In this document: positions 58,514 through 64,000 of the stretch, piece after piece
How positions within the stretch are numbered: position 1 is the first letter of the stretch
Layout of the letters: each line of letters begins with the position of its first letter
Assembly (NCBI GenBank): GCA_963788015.1
Contig: CAWBEY010000011.1
Location: 310,001 to 374,000 of the forward strand
Direction of reading: 5' to 3'
Length of the DNA stretch: 64,000 nt
Source: JBBRHH01 sp963788015
GTDB taxonomy: Bacteria > Planctomycetota > Phycisphaerae > Tepidisphaerales > Tepidisphaeraceae
Position numbers and translations under genes: made by a program
The notes under the pieces: generated by a model
The model's input: the letters and a program-made list of their open reading frames with translations, nothing else
Told to the model about the DNA's origin: nothing
Databases searched by the model: none

Positions 58514-58897
58514 TCATCCTCCACCCACCCCATCCTCAACGAAATCTCGCGGAGCCCGACCGGCCAGAGACGCTGACCGTTCCCGCCAATCAATCTGCCG
58601 AACACAATCGCACAGCAAGATCCCCTCGCCGGTCGGGTTGTTGTACGTCGGCTGAATCAAGCCGGCCGGTATCATCTTGACGTTGCCGTAACGCGGGTTC
58701 GAAGACGACTTAACCTTGCTGGTGCCAATCAGCACAATAGCCATCCCCGTTTTCTTGCTGTAGCTGAGCGGACTCATCACCAAAGCGAAGTGTGGTCCCG
58801 CGGTTTCCTTGCCCGCGGAAGGGGATGCGTTGAAGTGAATGAAGTCGCCGCGCCTCGGAAAGTAAGTGCGATAGGACCCGCTCTTGCCGCTGGTCAA
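58514..58897 (-). CDS. MazF/PemK family mRNA interferase toxin
   Basis: The 127-residue product has the PemK-like features: FPRRGDFIHFNASPSAGKETAGPHFALVMSPLSYSKKTG (the RGD-like start and the substrate loop), IVLIGTSKVKSS and GILLCDCVRQIDWRER. MazF toxins cleave single-stranded RNA at short specific sequences and are neutralised by the antitoxin encoded just upstream. The ATG overlaps the antitoxin stop (ATGA), typical of mazEF. A Gly-rich tail (VEDGVGGG) is a little longer than usual, ending near repeat copy A. Confidence 0.9.
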   Translation of the reverse strand: MTSGKSGSYRTYFPRRGDFIHFNASPSAGKETAGPHFALVMSPLSYSKKTGMAIVLIGTSKVKSSSNPRYGNVKMIPAGLIQPTYNNPTGEGILLCDCVRQIDWRERSASLAGRAPRDFVEDGVGGG

Positions 58898-59139
58898 AGG
58901 ATCTCCTTGCCGACCGGCCGAAAGTCCAGTTCCTTGGGCGGCTTCACGTAATTCTTGAGCAAATCCTTCAGCTTATAAAAGCTGCGGCGCCGCGGACGGG
59001 TGGTCGCGGCTGGAACAATCTTCAAACTATCAATGGCGACTGTTGAACCATCAACAATGTCACGTTGCGACGTAAACGACTTTGGAAGCCGGACACCAAG
59101 GCTGTTCCCCCACTTTCGAACTTTCACGATGGTTGGCAT
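58894..59139 (-). CDS. MazE-type AbrB-fold antitoxin
   Basis: The 81-residue product begins MPTIVKVRKWGNSLGVRLPKSF, the SpoVT/AbrB swapped-hairpin DNA-binding domain of MazE, with TVAIDSLKIVP completing it; the C-terminal half is basic and would bind the toxin. Start 59139 is preceded by AGGAGA; a longer ORF is not needed. As in other mazEF pairs it probably represses its own promoter, in the short region between 59139 and repeat copy B. Confidence 0.9.
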   Translation of the reverse strand: MPTIVKVRKWGNSLGVRLPKSFTSQRDIVDGSTVAIDSLKIVPAATTRPRRRSFYKLKDLLKNYVKPPKELDFRPVGKEIL

Positions 59140-59222
59140 GGAATCTCCTGTAGCTATACAAAATGATACCGCGTTGCTCGCTCGAATCAATCACGGCCCG
59201 AACGTTCAGGCCCCCCACCCAC

Positions 59223-59333
59223 CCGCGTCAGGAAGCGCAAGGAAATGCGCAGCATTGTCGCGTACCCGCGACCGCAGCGCAAGCGAAGTCCTGAAGCACT
59301 CCGGCCTCGCGCAGCGAGGCGACGCCCAAATCC
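59223..59333. repeat. Palindromic 111 bp repeat, copy B
   Basis: This is the second copy of the element at 58383-58492, same orientation, about 96 percent identical, with both palindromes preserved and a one-base insertion. The pair brackets the mazEF genes exactly. It lies 30 bp from the end of a transposase remnant. Confidence 0.85.
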
Positions 59334-59364
59334 AAGGCAGCAGAAAAAAGGACATCCAGGACAT

Positions 59365-59610
59365 TCATAATTTCCCTTCACCCTTCCTCAGTCGGCCTCT
59401 GGATCGCACCGTGAACTCCAGGTCCAGGCGGTGCGCGGTCCTCGTGATCCACTCCTCTAAAGCCGTAGGGCCGGCCACATTTCACGCTGGTCCGCAGCTT
59501 GACCAGTTCCTTATCCGCCAACTTCTCCTCCAGCAGCTTACTCCAGTTGCCCGGCCGTTCCCCCGGCCAATCGCTCAGCAGCTCCCCCGCGTCCCCATCC
59601 GCGGCCAGCC
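59365..59610 (-). pseudogene. C-terminal remnant of a REP-associated tyrosine transposase (RAYT, Y1_Tnp)
   Basis: The minus strand reads ADGDAGELLSDWPGERPGNW, then LADKELVKLRTSVKCGRPYG, then after a one-base shift EWITRTAHRLDLEFTVRSRGRLRK and a stop at 59365-59367. This is the characteristic end of RAYT proteins (LSDWPVERPxxW..., LRxSVxRGRPFG, W...TAxRLGLExTLRxRGRPRK). The catalytic HUH and Tyr parts are missing. RAYTs mobilise REP-type palindromes, and two such repeats are within 1.2 kb. So it is a dead relic. Confidence 0.75.
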
Positions 59611-59791
59611 TCTATCCCATCCATGTCCCTCAGTGTCCATCGGCGGCCAGAATTCCCTTGACTCCCCTCCCCCATCTGATAGGATAATGTTAGCTTCCAA
59701 TACGGAAGCTCCGGCCAGCCAAAAGGGAGGGAACAATCAACTCTCCCCCAAAGCCAGCCGCAGTGTTCTTTGACAATCGCATAGCTCCAGC

Positions 59792-59927
59792 AGATTCGAT
59801 AAATCGAATCTTCAAAAGCGGAACCCCGGATGCACATCCGGGGCTTCCCCCTTTCGTCATTGGTCATTGGGATTTGATTCGCACGATTCGGAACGTGGCA
59901 TGGGCGCCCCGCCCCGCCCATGTGCCA
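59792..59927. other. Cluster of three strong hairpins
   Basis: AGATTCGAT/ATCGAATCT (59792-59811, 2-base loop), CCCCGGATG/CATCCGGGG (59824-59843, 2-base loop), and TGGCATGGGCG paired with CGCCCA-TG-TGCCA (59896-59927, two-base bulge). None is followed by a T-tract. They may be terminators of the lost transposase, REP-like units, or a structured RNA. Confidence 0.55.
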
Positions 59928-60058
59928 TAGCTCCAAAACAAAACGAACCCAAACCCCACGCCACTGACCCCCCAGCCTCCTCCCCGACTCCGCAACAAAT
60001 CCTCTCTTCCTCCGTGCCTCGGTGCCTCCGTGGTGGAACGAATTTGCCGCTGTCGAAC

Positions 60059-60154
60059 GGGGGAGATTCGGGGGAGAAAACGGGGAGATTTAATGTCGAA
60101 AATGGGGAGACACAGGGGAGATTTGGGGGAGGTTTGGGGGCGCTTTGGGGAGGG
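60059..60154 (+). repeat. G-run tract with near-tandem 11 bp units
   Basis: Eight runs of at least four G plus one of three occur in 96 bases on the plus strand. From 60115 the runs are separated by regular six-base loops (AGATTT, AGGTTT, CGCTTT), so that the units are about 11 bp. This spacing would permit G-quadruplex formation. It precedes a TTTTTT run. Confidence 0.7.
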
Positions 60155-60534
60155 TTTTTTCCAACGTTTTTGGCCTAAACCTGGCCTAAACCCTTGTCAA
60201 TCCTCAATCCCCTCGTCGCACCCCTCAAAGAATTGTTGCGGCTAAAGAAAAGCGGCCATTCGTAAGCTTGATTGGCAGTAGTTCCTTCGTCACAATCACT
60301 ATGACTTTCATACCACCCCGTACCGTCATCCCACGTGGGGGACTCGGTCTGCTGGCCAACCCACCGTTGTTCGCTGTCGCCCCACGCCCACACATTCATT
60401 GCTCCCGCGATGATGGGCAACGTATCCGCCACTTGAGGAATCGAACCAGCCGAATGCAATCCGTGTAAACTCCACTTTAATAGGTCCGCCGCCCGCCCTG
60501 TATTTCGTTCACCCGGGGCTGCTAGAATCACAAC

Positions 60535-61392
60535 ATGACATCACCGCTTTCTCGAAAGTTCACCCTGTCTGATCTGCGCCAGGCACGTCAAAGCGGCGAG
60601 AAGCTTGCGATGCTTACGTGCTATGACTTCACCACCGCCCGCCTGATGCAGGAGGCCGGCGTGCCGATGCTGCTGGCCGGCGACTCGGCCGCCAACGTCG
60701 TGCTCGGGTACGACAGTACCCTGCCGGTGTCGCTTGGATTCATGATCGAGATCACCGCCGCCATCCGGCGCGGCGCGCCGCTGGCACTCATCGTCGCCGA
60801 TATGCCTTTTGGATCGTATCAGACTTCCGATGCGCAAGGGGTAAAGAACGTATGCCGGATGATCAAGCGCACGGGTTGCGATTGCGTGAAGCTGGAAGTG
60901 GGGCCGACGCAGGTGAGCGTGGTGAGGCGACTGGCCGATGCCGGCGTCGCTATCGTCGCGCACCTCGGCCTGAAACCGCAGTCGGTCAATTTAATAGGGG
61001 GTTATCGTTTCCAGGGTCGAACGGCCGAAGAGGCCAATCAGATTCTGGCATTGTCCTTGCGAATGGAGGAGGCAGGCGCGGCGGCCATTTTGCTCGAAGC
61101 CGTGCCTCCCGAGGTTGCCAAAGCGGTTGTTGAACGCGTCAGCATCCCGGTGATTGGTTGTGGAGCTGGTCCAGACTGTCACGCCTGTGTCATAGTGACC
61201 CAGGACGGTTTGGGCCTCACCCCCCATCGCCCTCGCTTTGTGCCATCTCTGGCGGAACTGGCCCCCGTGTTACGCGATGCTTTTGCAAGTTACGTCAGCG
61301 ACATCAAGGAACACCGATACCCGGCCGCACAGCACAACTATGTCATGCCGCCCGGTGAACTTGCAAAGGTCAATCTAAATGCGGAGTTCTAA
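60535..61392 (+). CDS. panB: 3-methyl-2-oxobutanoate hydroxymethyltransferase
   Basis: PanB makes ketopantoate from 2-oxoisovalerate and methylene-tetrahydrofolate, the first step of pantothenate synthesis. The 285-residue product has the metal-site motifs LLAGDSAANVVLGYDSTLPV and IVADMPFGSYQ, KLEVG, and the catalytic-Glu segment AILLEAVPPEVAKAV followed by PVIGCGAGPDCHACVIV. The length is as in the family. ATG 60535 begins with MTSPLSRKFTLSDLRQA. The gene stands alone: no panC follows. Confidence 0.95.
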   Translation: MTSPLSRKFTLSDLRQARQSGEKLAMLTCYDFTTARLMQEAGVPMLLAGDSAANVVLGYDSTLPVSLGFMIEITAAIRRGAPLALIVADMPFGSYQTSDAQGVKNVCRMIKRTGCDCVKLEVGPTQVSVVRRLADAGVAIVAHLGLKPQSVNLIGGYRFQGRTAEEANQILALSLRMEEAGAAAILLEAVPPEVAKAVVERVSIPVIGCGAGPDCHACVIVTQDGLGLTPHRPRFVPSLAELAPVLRDAFASYVSDIKEHRYPAAQHNYVMPPGELAKVNLNAEF

Positions 61393-61501
61393 CGAGCAAC
61401 AGGCACTATGAATGTGGAGAACGAAATTGGAAACTGAAATCTTACAAGTAACGGCTTCACCTGAACCTAAACCTTTGAACCTTCAAACGAGGAGTAAACC
61501 T

Positions 61502-63110
61502 ATGGCACGAGTACGGAAAAGCCTTTCGGCGGTGGTGATCGGCGCGTTGGCCGTCACCGGCGGATATTTCGGCAATGAACTCTTTCAGCACCAGCAGTTC
61601 GCCAATGCCCAGCAGCAGGTGGAGAACGCCCGGGCGAACGTGCAGAAGGCCACTGATCTGGCCGAGGCGTTTCGCCAGGTTGGGCAGGTCGTCAGCCCGT
61701 CGGTGGTGAACATCAATGTGCGCAAGTCGATCAAGACCCCCAATCGCGGCCGGGGGATGGACCAAAACCAGCTCCGTAAATTCTTCCACGAAATGCCTGG
61801 CTTCAAAGACGCCCCCAATGCTCCAGGCGACGGCGATGAAGAGGGCGGTGTAACCCCCTTCGACGATGGCGGCTCGTTTGACGAAATCGGCACCGGCAGC
61901 GGCGTCATCATGGAAGCCACCGGCGGCCACGCCTACATCCTCACCAACAACCACGTCGCCGGCGGCGCTGATGAAATGATCGTTACGCTCGCCGACGGCA
62001 CCGAGATCAAAAACGCCAAGCTCTTCGGCGCCGACCCCAAGACGGATCTCGCGGTCGTGCGGATCGACACCGATAAAGTCATCGCCGCCAAGTGGGGCAA
62101 CAGCGATGATCTGGCCAAGGGCGACTGGGTAATGGCATTCGGCAGTCCGTTTGGCTACGTCGGCTCCATGACCCACGGCATCGTCAGCGCCCTCCATCGC
62201 CAGGCCGGCCTGCTCGGCCAGCAAGGCTACGAGAACTTCATCCAGGTCGATGCGCCGATCAACCCCGGCAACAGCGGCGGCCCACTGACCGACATTCACG
62301 GCAACGTCGTTGGCATCAACACCGCCATCGCCTCGCGCAGCGGCGGCTTCCAGGGAATCGGTTTTGCCATCCCGTCCAACCAGGCCAAGAACATCTACAC
62401 TGCCCTCAAGGACAAGGGCAAAGTCACCCGCGGCTGGCTGGGCATCGGCATCGCCGACGTCGTCAAGGAACGCGCCAAGGCCGACTACCTCGGCTTCAAG
62501 GGTGAAAGCCGGCATCGTCGTCGATGAAACCTTCCCCAACACGCCCGCCACTGGCAAACTGCAAGTGGGCGACATCATCACCGGCCTGAATGGCAAGCCG
62601 TTGAAGGACGTGAACGAACTGCGCAACACCGTCGCCACCACGCCGCCCGGCACCGAAGTCACCCTCAACGTCTTCCGCGCCGGCAAGCAGCAGGACGTGG
62701 CGCTGAAGATCGGCACGCAACCCGATGACCTGCTGGCGATGGGCAGTCCCAAATCGCCCAAGTCACCGGCCGACGCTGGCCGCGCCGATGCCGACTCCAT
62801 CGGCCTGACGCTGTCAAGCGTAACGCCCGACCTCGCCCAGCAATACAGCCTCCCGGACAACAACCAAGGCGCCATCGTCACCCGCGTCGATCGCAACTCC
62901 CCCGCCGCCAAGGCCGGCCTTCGCGTTGGTGATCTAATCACCAAAGTAGGAGACAAAGCCGTCAACAGCCCCGACGAGGCCGTCGCCGCCCTCAAGTCGC
63001 AGGACCTCAAGAAGGGCATTGGTCTGACCGTCGTCAGCCGCGAAGGCACGCGCCTCGCGTTCGTCCCGCCGGCCAGCCCGGATTCCAACAAGTCCGACAG
63101 CGGCAAATAA
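61502..63110 (+). CDS. DegP/HtrA-type periplasmic serine protease with two PDZ domains (frame broken)
   Basis: Repaired length is about 535 residues. The signal region (SAVVIGALAVTGGYFGNEL) precedes a trypsin-like domain with the catalytic triad in LTNNHVAGG (His), TDLAVVRID (Asp) and NPGNSGGPL (Ser), then two PDZ domains (AGIVVDETFPNTPATGKLQVGDIITGLNGKPL and AIVTRVDRNSPAAKAGLRVGDLITKVGD). An extra G near 62500-62504 breaks the frame; removing it gives LGFKVKAGIVVDE. It degrades or refolds misfolded envelope proteins. ATG 61502 has GAGGAG upstream. A rho-independent terminator follows. Confidence 0.92.
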
Positions 63111-63139
63111 TCTCGCGCCGATGCGAGCGTCGCAGAACC

Positions 63140-63173
63140 AAGCCCGGCCATTTTCAAGTGGCCGGGCTTTTTT
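63140..63173 (+). terminator. Rho-independent terminator after the HtrA gene
   Basis: A perfect 11 bp stem, AAGCCCGGCCA (63140-63150) with TGGCCGGGCTT (63159-63169), an 8-base loop and a following T run form a classical intrinsic terminator 30 bp past the stop codon. Confidence 0.92.
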
Positions 63174-63257
63174 GATGCGCATCGCCCGCCAAAGCGATCC
63201 TCGCCAAACGCTCCTGCCACCGTGTATACTTCAGACGCGCGCCAGCAGGAGTCGGCT

Positions 63258-64000
63258 ATGAACAGGCCATCGCTATCCACAACAACCTGCGCAACGGCTT
63301 TCCTCACATTCCTCGCCGTTTCCGCCCTCGGTGCTGCCGCTCCGACCACCCAACCCTCTTCACTCGTCAGTGACCCCGACTTGGTCGCCTGCTGGCGCGG
63401 CGACAGCGTCCAGCACAATGTCGCCCTCGACGCCAGCGGCCATCACCACGACGCCAAAACCGCCGGGAATGATTCATTGACCACCGAGGCAATCGCCGGG
63501 CGAACTGCCTTCCGGTTCAACAAGGGCGCTGGCAGCCTCAACGCAGGAGCGGCCAGCGAATACAACTTCACCGCCGATTTCACCATCGCCTTTTTTGCCC
63601 GACTGGCTGATGTCAGCGGCGATATGTCCTTGATCCAGAAGCTGGGCAAGGAAGACGGCTACGCCATCGAGAGCAACGTCAGCAGCAATTGGGGCATCGT
63701 CTTCACTGGTTCGCCGCGCGGCATCCCGACAACCTCCCGGCCGCTGCGCAACGACTGGTTCCACGTCGCCGTCACCTATCACAGTAATCAGTACCTCGTG
63801 TACGTGGATGGCCGGTCGATTGGCGTGCTGATGAACCAGCCAATGCCGCCGCCCAACAAGCTTGATCTGACTTTCGGCGCGGCCGAGCCCAACGGAGCAG
63901 GCGCGATGGACGGCTGGATGGACGACATCCGCATTTACCACCGCGCGCTGAAGATCGACGAAATCCGCCAGATCAAGGACGGCAAGCCCCTCACCAACCC
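63258..64000 (+). CDS. Secreted LamG/concanavalin-like domain protein (3' partial)
   Basis: The frame opens at ATG 63258, with AGGAG five bases upstream, and remains open to the window end (about 247 residues). After a signal peptide (FLTFLAVSALGAAAP) comes a LamG-like jelly roll: DLVACWRGDSVQHNVALDASGHHHDA, FTADFTIAFFARL, NDWFHVAVTYHSNQYLVYVDGRSIG and GWMDDIRIYHRALKIDEI. Such domains bind carbohydrates or calcium, and in planctomycetes usually sit in front of enzyme domains; what follows is outside the window. Confidence 0.85.
   Translation, partial: MNRPSLSTTTCATAFLTFLAVSALGAAAPTTQPSSLVSDPDLVACWRGDSVQHNVALDASGHHHDAKTAGNDSLTTEAIAGRTAFRFNKGAGSLNAGAASEYNFTADFTIAFFARLADVSGDMSLIQKLGKEDGYAIESNVSSNWGIVFTGSPRGIPTTSRPLRNDWFHVAVTYHSNQYLVYVDGRSIGVLMNQPMPPPNKLDLTFGAAEPNGAGAMDGWMDDIRIYHRALKIDEIRQIKDGKPLTN

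Larger units (their letters stand above)
59611..60534. other. Noncoding accessory region with hairpins and G-run repeats
   Basis: No convincing gene lies in these 920 bases. It holds three hairpins (59792-59927), a CCTCCGTGCCTCGGTGCC-type repeat (60010-60033) of the kind common as dispersed repeats in planctomycete genomes, a tract of G runs (60059-60154), and a tandem duplication of TGGCCTAAACC (about 60170-60192). A minus-strand ORF (60531-60175, 118 residues, with NVWAWGDSEQRWVGQQ) is open but lacks any family resemblance I can see. Confidence 0.6.

Noticed and set aside
58180..58605. A minus-strand ORF reading through repeat copy A into the mazF end
   Set aside because: The same reading frame is not preserved in repeat copy B, so the repeat is not coding; mazF is complete without it.
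59000..59773. A 257-residue plus-strand ORF across mazE, repeat B and the RAYT relic
   Set aside because: It crosses unrelated elements and is opposite the real mazE; no domain is visible.
60175..60531. A 118-residue minus-strand ORF before panB
   Set aside because: The translation is not obviously low-complexity, but there is no ribosome site, homologue or neighbour that supports it; left as undecided within the noncoding region.
1..64000. tRNA, rRNA or CRISPR arrays
   Set aside because: I found no cloverleaf, rRNA-like or regularly spaced repeat-spacer sequence by reading; a covariance-model scan would be decisive.

Overview
This 64 kb window is high-GC bacterial chromosome from a planctomycete, most likely of the Phycisphaerae/Tepidisphaerales type. 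The assignment rests on gene content: two PVC-type secreted dehydrogenase/c-type cytochrome proteins, a PSCyt1/PSCyt2/PSD1 (DUF1549/DUF1553) protein, a Tat-exported DUF1501 protein, a DUF1080 protein, a Tat-type Gfo/Idh/MocA oxidoreductase, and an mre/rod cluster. I recognised no rRNA, tRNA or CRISPR array.

Layout. 1-12.8 kb: a secreted degradation locus (cytochrome-dehydrogenase, DUF1080, PSD1, a giant heparinase-like lyase with PA14, DUF1501). 12.9-16.9 kb, minus strand: a small alpha/alpha protein with a good sigma70 promoter, prfB with a genuine programmed +1 frameshift, and a deiodinase-like/ankyrin fusion. 17-26.8 kb: glycosidase-like protein, orphan Wzt-type ABC ATPase, Gfo/Idh/MocA protein, lipoprotein, Maf, DUF6065, second PVC dehydrogenase. 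26.8-31 kb: GT4 and GT87 glycosyltransferases, psd-pssA. 31.3-35.8 kb: SRPBCC protein, zinc alcohol dehydrogenase, small membrane protein, DHH phosphoesterase, DUF2293. 36.1-43.2 kb: mreB-orf-mreC-mreD-pbp2-orf-rodA, the lateral wall elongation machinery. 43.2-51.6 kb, minus strand: nuoH-J-K-L-M-(Uma2)-N, the membrane arm of complex I without nuoI and nuoA-G. 51.7-57.4 kb: periplasmic hypothetical, GNAT, dnaA, YjbQ, secreted alpha/alpha protein. 57.4-60.5 kb: an accessory island with two tandem PilT-N-like small proteins, a mazEF pair bracketed by 110 bp palindromic direct repeats, a RAYT transposase remnant, and structured or G-run-rich noncoding DNA. 60.5-64 kb: panB, degP/htrA with a terminator, and the start of a LamG protein.

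A feature that must be kept in mind is the large number of one-base frame breaks (over 20), most of them in short homopolymers and many in essential genes (dnaA, nuoJ, nuoK, nuoM, mreC). The most economical explanation is consensus error in the assembly, so I annotate these as single genes with repaired frames. The prfB shift is the exception: it sits exactly at CTT-TGA-C and is real biology.
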